Shown here piece by piece: positions 26,366 to 35,605 of a stretch of DNA of 64,000 bases (position 1 is the first letter of the stretch; each line of letters begins with the position of its first letter). A model generated the notes under the pieces. It was not told the origin of the DNA. It saw only the letters and a program-made list of their open reading frames with translations, and searched no databases. Source of the DNA: Paenibacillus_L residui (GTDB lineage Bacteria > Bacillota > Bacilli > Paenibacillales > NBRC-103111); the NCBI RefSeq assembly GCF_042677205.1, contig NZ_JBHTIU010000043.1:1-64000 (forward strand). The letters run 5' to 3'. The translations under genes were made by a program, and so were the position numbers.

Positions 26366-28012
26366 CTATTCCCGGTCGGAGAACACCCGGGTCATCAGAA
26401 CGGCCATTTGGGCGCGGGTGACCGGTTCTTCAGGCCGAAAGGTGCCGTCGGGATATCCGTCCACAACGCCGTATTCGGACATCGTCTGAATGGCGGCATG
26501 GGACCAGCGGTCGGGGGCGACATCGGCATAAGGCCTCTTGGTGTTCGCGGATACCGGCGGGTAGTTTAACAGCCGGGCGAGCATGGCCGTCATCTGCTCC
26601 CGGGTGAGCGGTTCATCCGGAGCAAAGCTGCCGTCAGCTATTCCGTCCACAATGCCGTTAGCGTACGCCCAGGCAATAGCTCCGGCCGCCCAATGATCCG
26701 GCGTCACATCCGCGAAGCCGATTCCGGACGGGCTTCCGCCGGACAAGGCGGCGTCTCCGGCTGCTCCGCCGGCTCCCGAGACGGGGGCTTCTGGCCCCTC
26801 CATCATGATCCGCGACAGAACAGTGACGGCCTGTGCTCTGGTCAGCGGTCCGTCCGGAGAGAATATGCCGGCTGCCTCTCCATTTATCCAGCCATGATCA
26901 TAAGCATCCGCAATTTCGTTATGCGCCCAGTGGCCCATGCTGTCCGGGAAGGCCGCCCCGTTCAGCCAGAGGCGGAAGAAGTCCCAGGTTCGCGCATCTT
27001 CCTGGGCAAGGCTCCAGCTTCCGGCACCTTTCAAATGATATTTTCCCACCAATTCCAGTTTGAGCTTCATAGCGGCTTCATTCTCATACCACAGCTCGTA
27101 ATCTCCCGGGCTAAGCTTGCGCCCATTAACAGTTAATGCCGGATCGGTGGGCAGGACCGTGAAGGTCGCCCTGGCCGAACGGCTAGACGGATCGAGTGTA
27201 ACGGTTCCCCGGTAAGTCTTGATCAGCTCGTCCGCCATCCGGTTCTGAACGGAGATTCCCAGAATCGTTCCGTCCGATTTCCAGAGTCGACCGTAGAAAG
27301 GAAAACCGAGCACGATCTTATCCGCCGGCACCTGGGACAGGGCGAACTCTATCGATTTCTCGATGAACCTCCAACTGGCGACAGAGCCGGGGGCCAGATC
27401 CCCTTCATAATGCTCGTCATAAGCCATGATCATCAAATGATCGCTGTACTCGGCCAGTGCCTCGTAATCGTATAGCCCCAGCCACCCTTGATCCGAACCG
27501 TACGGATTGGCAGCGACGGCTACGGACACTTCTTTATCCGCAGGCAGTCGGGCTCTCAGAAGCTGCACGAGCGCTGTGAAATCCTCACGGTACAGCTTCG
27601 GTATGTTCTCCAAATCTATGTTGATTCCGTCCAATTGATAAGTATGTATAGCTTCGGCCAATTGATCCGCCAGATGCTCTTTATTTTGCAAGGCCAGGAT
27701 TCCCAAATCGCGATTCCAATCATTGCTTAAGTAGGGGACTACACGAATATTCCGCTTATGCATTTCCTGGATAAAACCGGGATCGAGAGACGGGGAAAGC
27801 TGCAGAGAGCCGTCCGGATTAAGCTTGAAATAAGAGGGGGAAATGACATCCAGCGAACCCCGGGTAGTTTCGACATAATCGATATATTTTCCGGGAGAGC
27901 CATGAAAGACGTAGGACATATTATATTTGCCCGCTTCCGCCGGGGCCGACCCGGCGAATAAAGAGAGGGCGACAACGGTGCTGAGGAGCGTTTTTCTATA
28001 GTTGCTGGACAA
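26366..28012 (-). CDS. Surface GH18 glycosidase with three SLH domains
   Basis: A 548-residue exported protein. The signal peptide is residues 1-28 (cleavage near APAEA). The glycoside hydrolase 18 barrel spans about 30-355, with the catalytic segment LDGINIDLEN: acid/base Glu135, Asp128 and Asp133, while the central position is Asn131 as in YaaH-type enzymes. MIMAYDEH is the beta6 motif and WSLAQED lies near the end. Three S-layer-homology repeats follow (about 358-420, 430-490, 495-548), each with FSPDGPLTRAQ-like or FRPEEPVTRAQ motifs, anchoring it to the wall through pyruvylated polymer. It likely acts on N-acetylglucosamine-containing wall polymers. Confidence 0.93.
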   Translation of the reverse strand: MSSNYRKTLLSTVVALSLFAGSAPAEAGKYNMSYVFHGSPGKYIDYVETTRGSLDVISPSYFKLNPDGSLQLSPSLDPGFIQEMHKRNIRVVPYLSNDWNRDLGILALQNKEHLADQLAEAIHTYQLDGINIDLENIPKLYREDFTALVQLLRARLPADKEVSVAVAANPYGSDQGWLGLYDYEALAEYSDHLMIMAYDEHYEGDLAPGSVASWRFIEKSIEFALSQVPADKIVLGFPFYGRLWKSDGTILGISVQNRMADELIKTYRGTVTLDPSSRSARATFTVLPTDPALTVNGRKLSPGDYELWYENEAAMKLKLELVGKYHLKGAGSWSLAQEDARTWDFFRLWLNGAAFPDSMGHWAHNEIADAYDHGWINGEAAGIFSPDGPLTRAQAVTVLSRIMMEGPEAPVSGAGGAAGDAALSGGSPSGIGFADVTPDHWAAGAIAWAYANGIVDGIADGSFAPDEPLTREQMTAMLARLLNYPPVSANTKRPYADVAPDRWSHAAIQTMSEYGVVDGYPDGTFRPEEPVTRAQMAVLMTRVFSDRE

Positions 28013-28194
28013 GGATGATTCTCCTTCTAGTCAAAGTATTCTAATAGATTCTCTATTTTAACTATAAAGGAGAATGCAGGAAACTCAACGGGCCAAATGC
28101 TGGAAAAACCTATACCATCTATTTCCTACGAGGGGGTTGCGGCCCCGGATTCCCGGAGCCGTAAGTGTTGGGCTTCTGCCTGCCGAGCATGCTC

Positions 28195-31014
28195 TTATCC
28201 TTCGGTCCCGAGAATAAGCTCCAGGTGGGGATGAGTATGAAGCGGGACACAAATGCCGTGGTTTTTGTCCGGATTGGCCATCCACAGATGAACGAGCGGC
28301 GTGCAATCCCATTGTACCGTACCTCTCTGGCCTCTAGCGGAAAAGATAGGCTTTCTGTATACCAGAGGCTTTCTCAGCCGGGCGCTGCGCTCGCTCCAGC
28401 TTCTGCGTATCCGGTGAACGGCAACTCTTCTGGCCGGCCGTGCCAAGGGGAGCGTCAACACCGCCCGATCAATCCGCGTTTCTTGCGGCAACGCCGGCAG
28501 TTCAAAAGAACAGTAGGTCACTGTTCTTCTCCTCAGCCTTCGCTGCTTCATGCGGTTAGGAGACAGGCGGATGGTGGAAGCGGGCGGGTCTGCCGCTTCT
28601 GCCGGCGCTTCGGGCGGAACCGTCTCTGTTTGAACAGGAACAGGGGGCTGGGGCTCACTGAATGCCGGCTCCTCCTCATCAACGAACTCTTCCTCCAACG
28701 GCCATAGAATCGTGGGAATATCCCGCAATCTTTGCTTGGCGGTATTCTCGATCGCCTCTCCCAACTGGCGGATATATTCCTCCGCAGAGTGATGCTGTGC
28801 TACGTATACGCGGGCATGCTGCGACAGCTTTGCCCGCAGTGCCTCATCCTTGTACAGGCGAAGCATCGCTTCGGCCAAGGTTGTATCGTCGTCCGGGACG
28901 GGCGGCAGCTTCACGGCCGTTTCTTCCGGAAATTCACTGAAGGCCCCGATGTTCGAGATGATGGCCGGGATTCCGGAAGACAGAATATCCAGGAGAGAAG
29001 CCGAAGATTCGCCATATGTGGGATAACGGAGATTAATGGCTGCATCGGTTTCCGATAAATGCCGCTGATAAGCAGCATCATCCACATGTCCCAGCACCTT
29101 AACGTATGATTCCAGCCGTTCCTCCCGGATAAGGGAACGAACCTGGCGCAGGAATTGCGGGTCAATCGGTCCTACTAACCGGTATTCTATATTCGTAATT
29201 CCCTGGCAGACCAGCCTTCCAAAGGCGCGAATGGCCGTCTCAATCTGTTTATGCGGCGTTGCATATCCGAAGCTGGCGAACACAAACTTATTTCCGCCGG
29301 CGCATGAAGTCCGGTCGGGAACGGCGGCGGCCTTGGCCGGCAGTCTGGTCACTCTCACATTTCGCACTCCGTCGGAGTTAAGAGAATCCTTGCAGTAACG
29401 GCTGTGAACGATAACTTCTTTAGCCTTGTTCAGAAAATATTTATTAATCACGATTTGCTCGTGAGGCCTTTCAATTTGACCGTTCCGGATGGCGGCCGCT
29501 ACATGCTTGGCACTCTGGCCGTAATGGCTGGACAGAACGTGAGTATAGGTTTCGACATCGTCTTTGGACAAGGTCCACTCGATACTCATCGCATGCAGGT
29601 TCAAATCATGCAACACAACAATGCCGCTATAAACTCTCAAATACGGAATCATGTAGATGTGAAAGCCACTGTTGCCCATTTGATAGATGACGGCATCGTA
29701 ATCCTGGGCCCGGTCATGAAACAGCCGGTGATTGTAAATCCGTACCGTCGGGCCGGGGGGGATGTTGGGAGCATAATCGTCATCCACATAGAAGTCGCAA
29801 TCGTAATTTCGGGCAAGGAGAGGCAGAATAGACTCCATGTAATCGGCAATTCCGGAACGAATCGGCGGCAAGGGAGTAAAGATAGCGATCTTCCTGCGTA
29901 TCAACTGCTTATAGCTGGCGATGACCTTGCCCGCTACGGTTTCCCAGCGAAAGCCGGCAGCCTGCCGGAATCCCCGTTGCTGCAGCTCTGCTCTCATGGC
30001 CGGCTGGGTAAACAGTTCATACAGTCCGGCTCCGATATCGCTCGAATAATGGGGGTTGACCAGCCTGGCGGCGTCTCCCGCAATTTCCGCAAGCGAGGAG
30101 CAGTTGGAGGTCAGTACCGGTGCACCGCAGGCCATTGCCTCGAGGACCGGAAATCCGAGTCCTTCGTATAACGATGGGAAGGCGAATACTTCCGCGGCAT
30201 TATACAGGTCGGTTATTTCATTATCGGGGACGAATCCGGTTATAACGATATCCTCCGCCACACCGCTCCGTTGGGCAATCTCCATTAGCTGTTGGCGATC
30301 TTCGGGAGTAACGCTGCAGCACAGTACCAGTTGATAGGCATGGTTAAGCTGGCGGTTGGCTATGGAGAAGCCTTCGATCAGCCGGGACATATTCTTGCGG
30401 AAATCCATGCCGCCGGTGCACATGACATAAGGCTTCACAATTCCGTAGCGGGCAAGCAGCTCCGCCCGGTTCACGGCAGGGAGCACCTTGAACCTGGAAT
30501 CGATGCCGCCCATGATCGTTACTATCTTGTTCGGGTCCATCCCGAGATGTTGTACGGCATCCTGTTTGGTCGTTTCCGAGATGGCCAGAATCACATCACA
30601 AGATTTGATAAACTCGATAACCCGATAATAGAAAGCCTCGAATCCCTCGTTATGCAAATATTGATCTTTGTAAAGGTGTGGGATGATATCATATAACGTT
30701 ACCGCCAACTTCGTCTTTCCGTACCACTCCCGATTCATCATGGCCTGATTTTTATATTCGAAAGGACTCAGGATATGGAACAGCTCGATTTGATTATGGC
30801 GCAGAAATTTCTGCAGTTGACTCTTGAGAGCATCCGGACCGTTGTTGATATCGGGATAAAAGTAAAAAAAGGAGAGGTCCTTGCCGAGGATGGAAACATG
30901 CTCGATCAGATTTTTGGAATATCTTCCGATGCCCCGATAATTGGACACCCCCTGAACGAAAGACATATCGAAGGCTATGTTCACTATGTTCACCTCTTCT
31001 AAAGATATCGACAT
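28195..31014 (-). CDS. Tandem GT4 glycosyltransferase with DNRLRE-like C-terminal domain
   Basis: A 939-residue protein with two GT-B (family 4) glycosyltransferases. The first, residues about 10-370, has the nucleotide-sugar motif PSLYEGLGFPVLEAMACG. The second, about 380-735, has YPTYGESSASLLDILSSG. After a Pro/Glu-rich linker comes a C-terminal region (about 815-939) with the pattern RAVLTLPLA, VHRIRRSWSER, QWDCTPLVHLWMANPDKNHG, which resembles the DNRLRE fold. That is normally found on surface proteins, so its presence here is odd. The upstream gene's stop overlaps its ATG (TAATG). A GTG at 30984 has a better ribosome binding site (AGAGGTG) and may be the true start. Role: surface glycan or glycoprotein assembly. 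Confidence 0.88.
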   Translation of the reverse strand: MSISLEEVNIVNIAFDMSFVQGVSNYRGIGRYSKNLIEHVSILGKDLSFFYFYPDINNGPDALKSQLQKFLRHNQIELFHILSPFEYKNQAMMNREWYGKTKLAVTLYDIIPHLYKDQYLHNEGFEAFYYRVIEFIKSCDVILAISETTKQDAVQHLGMDPNKIVTIMGGIDSRFKVLPAVNRAELLARYGIVKPYVMCTGGMDFRKNMSRLIEGFSIANRQLNHAYQLVLCCSVTPEDRQQLMEIAQRSGVAEDIVITGFVPDNEITDLYNAAEVFAFPSLYEGLGFPVLEAMACGAPVLTSNCSSLAEIAGDAARLVNPHYSSDIGAGLYELFTQPAMRAELQQRGFRQAAGFRWETVAGKVIASYKQLIRRKIAIFTPLPPIRSGIADYMESILPLLARNYDCDFYVDDDYAPNIPPGPTVRIYNHRLFHDRAQDYDAVIYQMGNSGFHIYMIPYLRVYSGIVVLHDLNLHAMSIEWTLSKDDVETYTHVLSSHYGQSAKHVAAAIRNGQIERPHEQIVINKYFLNKAKEVIVHSRYCKDSLNSDGVRNVRVTRLPAKAAAVPDRTSCAGGNKFVFASFGYATPHKQIETAIRAFGRLVCQGITNIEYRLVGPIDPQFLRQVRSLIREERLESYVKVLGHVDDAAYQRHLSETDAAINLRYPTYGESSASLLDILSSGIPAIISNIGAFSEFPEETAVKLPPVPDDDTTLAEAMLRLYKDEALRAKLSQHARVYVAQHHSAEEYIRQLGEAIENTAKQRLRDIPTILWPLEEEFVDEEEPAFSEPQPPVPVQTETVPPEAPAEAADPPASTIRLSPNRMKQRRLRRRTVTYCSFELPALPQETRIDRAVLTLPLARPARRVAVHRIRRSWSERSARLRKPLVYRKPIFSARGQRGTVQWDCTPLVHLWMANPDKNHGICVPLHTHPHLELILGTEG

Positions 31015-32138
31015 TAACTGAACAGTCTGGAAATGATCATCCCGATGGACGCGGGAGAAAAGTTAAGGTGAATATCCGAAGCCGCTTTTCTCGCCAACGC
31101 CTCCCGTCTGCTTTTGTTCTCGTAGGCTTCCCGCATCGTTTTGCGCACGTTCGCTATGCTAACGTCCGCCCAGCGATGGTTAAGGTAATAATCGGGCCGC
31201 TCCCGCTGCAATTTCTCGTCGACGGGAACGAGATTTTTCTCCGTCTCGATCAGGAAGCTGTTCGATTCGTTCATAAATTCGGTTGCCCCTCCCCAATTTA
31301 TGGAGATGACGGGTTTCCCCAGGCTCATCATTTCCATCGCCGGCATTCCCCAGCCGCTGGCCCGGTCCATTGAAATATAGACATCCGAGCTTTGATAGAG
31401 ATTGATTAAATTCTCTTCCGAGAAAGGCGTCGTAATTAGCACGATCTGATTCTTGTAACGGCCCGGCGGAATCAGGGACAGTATTTCTTTAGCCGCAAAC
31501 CCTCTTTTGTACCCGCTGTGCAGATATACCTTCAAGATCAGGCTTACATCCTCGGCGGGAGAGAATTCTTCACAGAAAGCTTGTATAAGCATTTGATACC
31601 CTTTGCGGTAATCGAAGCCGAATACGTACAAAAACACGAATGACCGGATCGGCGGGGAGAAAATTAATTGCTGATACGGTTTCCCTGGATAATATTTCGT
31701 TACATCAATAGGGTACGGGACGATTTTGAGCTTCGAGGGGTTGACCCCGCTGCGGGAGAAAGTTTCGTAATTAAAGCGGGAGGGGACCCAGATTTCGTCC
31801 ATTAAGTTGGCCTCCGCCGCCCAGCCGCTCGGCAGCCGGTCCGTTTCGAACAATGTAACGCCAATCTGGCGGGCTACGTTCGGTACATGAAAATGCTCCC
31901 GAAACAGGGGAGGTAATCCGTGGCGGATGAAGACGACTCTGTCTCCAATCTTGGGAGTGGATAACCGCTGCAGCCATTGTTTCGTCTGTTCGCCGATTTC
32001 CGCGTGATCCGGCCCTATAGGATGGATTTGCACGGGGATATTCATCGTTTCCAACGTTTTTATGAAATTTCGGGATACGTTGCCGTATCCTCCCATGTCC
32101 AGGACGGGCCCCATCCAATACACCCCGGTATACTTCAT
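31014..32138 (-). CDS. GT4 family glycosyltransferase
   Basis: A 374-residue GT-B enzyme. The N-terminal half begins GPVLDMGGYGNVSRNFIK. The C-terminal half has VFGFDYRKGYQMLIQAFCEE and the sugar-nucleotide site MDRASGWGMPAMEMMSLGKP, with acidic residues in the usual E-x7-E positions partly replaced (Asp and Glu). It is translationally coupled to the large double glycosyltransferase. With the methyltransferases encoded divergently, it forms a glycan synthesis and modification cluster. Donor and acceptor are unknown. Confidence 0.9.
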   Translation of the reverse strand: MKYTGVYWMGPVLDMGGYGNVSRNFIKTLETMNIPVQIHPIGPDHAEIGEQTKQWLQRLSTPKIGDRVVFIRHGLPPLFREHFHVPNVARQIGVTLFETDRLPSGWAAEANLMDEIWVPSRFNYETFSRSGVNPSKLKIVPYPIDVTKYYPGKPYQQLIFSPPIRSFVFLYVFGFDYRKGYQMLIQAFCEEFSPAEDVSLILKVYLHSGYKRGFAAKEILSLIPPGRYKNQIVLITTPFSEENLINLYQSSDVYISMDRASGWGMPAMEMMSLGKPVISINWGGATEFMNESNSFLIETEKNLVPVDEKLQRERPDYYLNHRWADVSIANVRKTMREAYENKSRREALARKAASDIHLNFSPASIGMIISRLFS

Positions 32139-32387
32139 CGAAGGCTTCCCCCTTTAATCGGCCGATAAAACTGCGGATTAGTAACCAGTATATGGCGCTA
32201 CGGAAGGGGGGAATTAGGTGTTTGAATCAAAAACAAGGAAAATTGGGTAGATGCTCTTACCATCGATCGGGGATGTCTTCATTCGTCCATACCCCGATTT
32301 TCCTCTCCGCATATATTAGATCACACGCTTGCTTGCCGCTCTCTCTTTGAGTTCAGTTCTTCAGTAGAAACCAAAGGATGGATGAAT

Positions 32388-33503
32388 ATGGGAATTTTCG
32401 GGCATCAGATGGGAGCTCATTTTCTCTATAATAACAAGATGCTACCATACAACAGAATTCCTAAGAACAACTGGTCCGAAAGAACGGTTGAAATTCCGAT
32501 CGTGATTGATTTTTTGCAGGAGCATGGGCAAGAAGGCTCTATTCTCGAGGTAGGAAACGTGCTCTCCCATTATCCGGATCTGATCGAGCATCTTCCCGGT
32601 CTGGCCGGCCGGCATATTATCGATAAATTCGAAAAGTGGCCGGGAGTAATCAACATCGATTTAATGGACGTTCAGACTCGATACGATGTCATCGTATGCG
32701 CATCGACCGTAGAGCATATCGGGCAGAAGGCGTATGGAGAGTTCCAATCGGGTGACCGGGAGGCCCCGCTGAAGGCCATTCGCAAAATCTACGATTTGCT
32801 GAAGCCCGGAGGCAAGGCGATCATTACCGTTCCGTTCGGGCGTCTAACGGACGTAGGGTGGCTTATTCAATTCAATTCGGAGTATCTCCGGCTCCTGACC
32901 GCTAAATATGATATTCCGGATACCGCCGTCTCCTTTTCCTTCATGAGGAAACTGGACACGGACATAAGCTTCGAAGCTCCGAGCCAATTATGGGTTCAAT
33001 GTGAAGAGCGGGATTTGGCGGACTGCCGGTTCAACCATCCGTTCTTCCTGGCCAACGGGCTCGCCGTTATCCGTTTGAACAAAACCGACGAGCTTCCTGC
33101 GCTTGCCGAACTCCCTCCTGCCGAACTGCGCTATGAGACTCCACCGGGGATCGGCAACCTGTATTATTCTTCATTTATTCTGCCTAGGCCTTCCGATAAG
33201 GACGGTTGGATCCGAAGCAATCAGCCCGGATTCATTTTCTTTGGCCCGTATATCAAATTGCCCGTCCAGGTATACCGCTTCGAAGTGCGGATAGAAATAG
33301 TCGGCGCAGGCCACTTTACGTTGGATATCACGTCCAATGCCGCTAATAAATTGTTGTGGCAAAAACACTTGTTCCTAACGTCTCAGCTGCAGGAAGTCAT
33401 CTATTTGCATGAGGATGAAAAAGATGTCGAAGTGCGTTTATATAAGCACGATATGAACGCTTGCGCGGTGCGTGTGCCGTCGATTTACTTGGCACCGTTA
33501 TAG
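32388..33503 (+). CDS. SAM-dependent methyltransferase domain protein with C-terminal beta domain
   Basis: ATG 32388 is nine bases after AAAGGA; ATG 32382 is too close. In the 371-residue protein, residues about 30-190 form a class I methyltransferase (SILEVGNVLSHY as the SAM loop, CASTVEHIG, LLKPGGKAIITVPFGR). The C-terminal 140 residues (from about 235) are a beta-rich module with GPYIKLPVQVYRFEVRIEIV, perhaps carbohydrate binding. The FkbM gene follows 17 bases later, and the two glycosyltransferases are divergent. It probably methylates the glycan or a sugar precursor. Confidence 0.82.
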   Translation: MGIFGHQMGAHFLYNNKMLPYNRIPKNNWSERTVEIPIVIDFLQEHGQEGSILEVGNVLSHYPDLIEHLPGLAGRHIIDKFEKWPGVINIDLMDVQTRYDVIVCASTVEHIGQKAYGEFQSGDREAPLKAIRKIYDLLKPGGKAIITVPFGRLTDVGWLIQFNSEYLRLLTAKYDIPDTAVSFSFMRKLDTDISFEAPSQLWVQCEERDLADCRFNHPFFLANGLAVIRLNKTDELPALAELPPAELRYETPPGIGNLYYSSFILPRPSDKDGWIRSNQPGFIFFGPYIKLPVQVYRFEVRIEIVGAGHFTLDITSNAANKLLWQKHLFLTSQLQEVIYLHEDEKDVEVRLYKHDMNACAVRVPSIYLAPL

Positions 33504-33520
33504 CGGAAGGGGAGATTGAT

Positions 33521-34288
33521 TTGACCAGACCTCATTATTACTTGGGTGACCACACCGTATTAACAAATATAAATCACGGCCCTTATATGTTTCTGGATAC
33601 ACGGGACCCGGTTAACTTAGCCATTCTATTAACGGGCGATTGGGAGAAATGGATTACAGACATTATGTTGACGATCGTCAAACCTGGAATGACCGTGCTC
33701 GATATCGGGGCGCATACCGGCTTTTTCTCTATTTTATCAGGGCATTTGGTAGGGCCTACCGGCCAGGTGCATGCGTTCGAGCCGAACCCTTTTCACCATA
33801 GAAATCTGTTAAAAAGCATTTCCTTCAACGGGATGTACGGGCGTGTCCATCTGCACCGGGTCGCGCTGTCCAATCAAAGAGGGGAAACCGAATTTCAGAC
33901 GATAGGGGATGGCGGGACAAGCATCCAATTTTTAGGAATCGAAGCTATCAACGAGCCGACAATGTTCAAAGTCAAGCAAGGATTGCTCACCGACTTCCTT
34001 CCCAGCCTTAAAGCGGACGTGATTAAAATCGATGTAGACGGGGCGGAGCCGTTGATTATGGATAGCGTGTTTGAAGTGATCGACCACAATCCTTCCATCA
34101 TCATTCTTATGGAGTATTTGCCGGTTATATGGCGCGGGGGAGAACCGGGGCCCGTTCTGCAGAAATTTGTCCAGCGCGGCTTCCAGTTCCATATTTTGCG
34201 CCATGATGGCCGGGTGGAGCCTACCAATGCGGCGGTATTGGAGGCTCATAGAGACCTTTATCACTTGGATTTGCTGATTGTCCGCTGA
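33521..34288 (+). CDS. FkbM family methyltransferase
   Basis: The start is TTG 33521, chosen because AAGGGGAG ends six bases upstream and the preceding gene has just stopped. The 255-residue enzyme has the FkbM pattern: VKPGMTVLDIGAHTGFFSIL (SAM binding), HAFEPNPFHHRNLLKSISFN, and DVIKIDVDGAEPLIM. FkbM enzymes O-methylate sugars or other small moieties. The gene belongs to the surface-glycan cluster, and a strong terminator follows. Confidence 0.92.
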   Translation: MTRPHYYLGDHTVLTNINHGPYMFLDTRDPVNLAILLTGDWEKWITDIMLTIVKPGMTVLDIGAHTGFFSILSGHLVGPTGQVHAFEPNPFHHRNLLKSISFNGMYGRVHLHRVALSNQRGETEFQTIGDGGTSIQFLGIEAINEPTMFKVKQGLLTDFLPSLKADVIKIDVDGAEPLIMDSVFEVIDHNPSIIILMEYLPVIWRGGEPGPVLQKFVQRGFQFHILRHDGRVEPTNAAVLEAHRDLYHLDLLIVR

Positions 34289-34437
34289 AGCTGCGCCTGT
34301 ATCCAGGAGCAGTGACCACATTTTAAGAGATGGGAACGGAGCAAGCGGCAAGCAAGTGTCATCGTTTTACTTATCAGCTCCCTGCAGTGCACACTTGCAT
34401 AGCTGGGCCCAAACCATAAATTAAGCCGAAACTAATA

Positions 34438-34473
34438 AAAATCGTAAGAAGGTATCCTTCTTACGATTTTTTG
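34438..34473. terminator. Bidirectional terminator between FkbM and methyltransferase genes
   Basis: AAAAATCGTAAGAAGG and CCTTCTTACGATTTTT form a 16-bp perfect stem with a TAT loop. It serves the convergent genes on both sides. Confidence 0.93.
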
Positions 34474-34494
34474 CGCTTATGGACAGAAGAACGG

Positions 34495-35277
34495 TCATTT
34501 CGCTTTCTCAATGATAAGCCCTATCGAGGTAGTGACATATTGCGCCAACAGCAGTCTTAAGTGCGGATTTGAATGGGGGGGAACATCAATATGGCGGTCT
34601 ATCGGGCCGGTGCCTACCGAATAATCGACTTCTATGGAATGTCCTTGTGCGCGCAGCGTATGGACCATCCATTCGATGTCCTTAAGGCGGAAGAGGACCG
34701 TAGGGCCTTCTTCCAGCGTCTGGTCGTTGGAGGAAAGGTTGAATTCGGTCGTATGAATGGCAACTCCCCCGGGCTTCAGGCAGTTCATTTGGTTCAAGAT
34801 AAACTGCTTGCCCAGCGCAATCGATCCACAGTGCTCGAAGGAGCAGGAGGACCAGGTAAAATCGAATTGGTTAAATAAATGCGGAGGAATCGCATTCATA
34901 TTGACCACTTCAAAGGTAACCCGCTGACGAAATAATTCAGGATCGCATAACCCTCTTTCATTCAAATCCTGAATACCTGCGGCATGCATGTTGGATTGCG
35001 CCCAGCCCTGTACGGAGGCGGAGGGAGCATCCAGATCGGTGGCCGTGATATAGCAGCCTCTGGAAGCAAATAAGGAGGCGAGCGGCTCTTTGCCGACACC
35101 AAATCCCAATCCTCTTCTGCCGGGGCCTAGCATTCCCCGTTCCAACAACCCTTGATAGATATAACAGTATTCCCACAGCTTTCGATGATACTGCAGAGGC
35201 TCCTTCAAGGCGAGGCAAGCTTCCTGTAGCCAGACGGACTCGAAGTCCTGTTGTTTGCACACCTGTGAAATCAACAT
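34495..35277 (-). CDS. SAM-dependent methyltransferase
   Basis: The start at 35277 has GAAGGAG upstream; an upstream in-frame ATG at 35400 has no ribosome binding site and would add 41 residues. The 260-residue protein has GRRGLGFGVGKEPLASLFAS (SAM site I), ITATDLDAP (acidic end of strand 2), FDFTWSSCSFEHCGSI and LKPGGVAIHTTEFN, as in class I methyltransferases. The substrate is unknown. Its position beside the glycan cluster suggests sugar or lipid modification. Confidence 0.82.
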   Translation of the reverse strand: MLISQVCKQQDFESVWLQEACLALKEPLQYHRKLWEYCYIYQGLLERGMLGPGRRGLGFGVGKEPLASLFASRGCYITATDLDAPSASVQGWAQSNMHAAGIQDLNERGLCDPELFRQRVTFEVVNMNAIPPHLFNQFDFTWSSCSFEHCGSIALGKQFILNQMNCLKPGGVAIHTTEFNLSSNDQTLEEGPTVLFRLKDIEWMVHTLRAQGHSIEVDYSVGTGPIDRHIDVPPHSNPHLRLLLAQYVTTSIGLIIEKAK

Positions 35278-35451
35278 TGAACGGATCGCTCCTTCTGCGA
35301 AGAGGATTTGAAAATAGTCCAAATGCAGTGATGTTTCTATGGTATGCGTATCTTCGGAAGGAAGGCACGGCACAGGGCCAGAGCAGCAGAGTCTTTCCAT
35401 ATTTTACTCGTTTAACCGGCTACTAAAATATGCTAGACTTTAACCGCCGAA

Positions 35452-35474
35452 ACTTCAATAAATTTTCTTGAAGT
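35452..35474. other. Inverted repeat upstream of the riboswitch
   Basis: ACTTCAA and TTGAAGT, nine bases apart, form a 7-bp inverted repeat immediately before the c-di-AMP leader. It could be an operator or an outer stem of the leader. Confidence 0.35.
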
Positions 35475-35477
35475 GCG

Positions 35478-35592
35478 GGGGACGGTATGTGCCGACAATT
35501 GGGCTTGCTCGGCACTTGGGGTGAGTCGCTTATATTAGCGTAGGGATACTTCCTTTTCTCCCGAATCCGACAACTAACTCCGCAGGCAGCGA
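35478..35592 (+). ncRNA. c-di-AMP riboswitch (ydaO/yuaA-type)
   Basis: The conserved 3' block CCGAATCCGACAACTAACTC followed by CGCAGGC (35561-35587), GGGGTGAGTCGCT (35518-35530) and the TAGGG/CCCGA pairing match the ydaO motif. That element binds c-di-AMP and typically turns off wall-hydrolase and potassium-transport genes. It sits directly before a LysM/3D wall protein, the classic target. No separate terminator is visible between aptamer and start codon, so control may be by access to the ribosome binding site. The 5' boundary is approximate. Confidence 0.8.
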
Positions 35593-35605
35593 AAAGGAGC
35601 TCAGT

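Noticed and set aside
26098..26569. Short plus-strand frames near the end of the GH18-SLH gene
   Set aside because: They run into the antisense of the SLH coding region and have no convincing start or domain.
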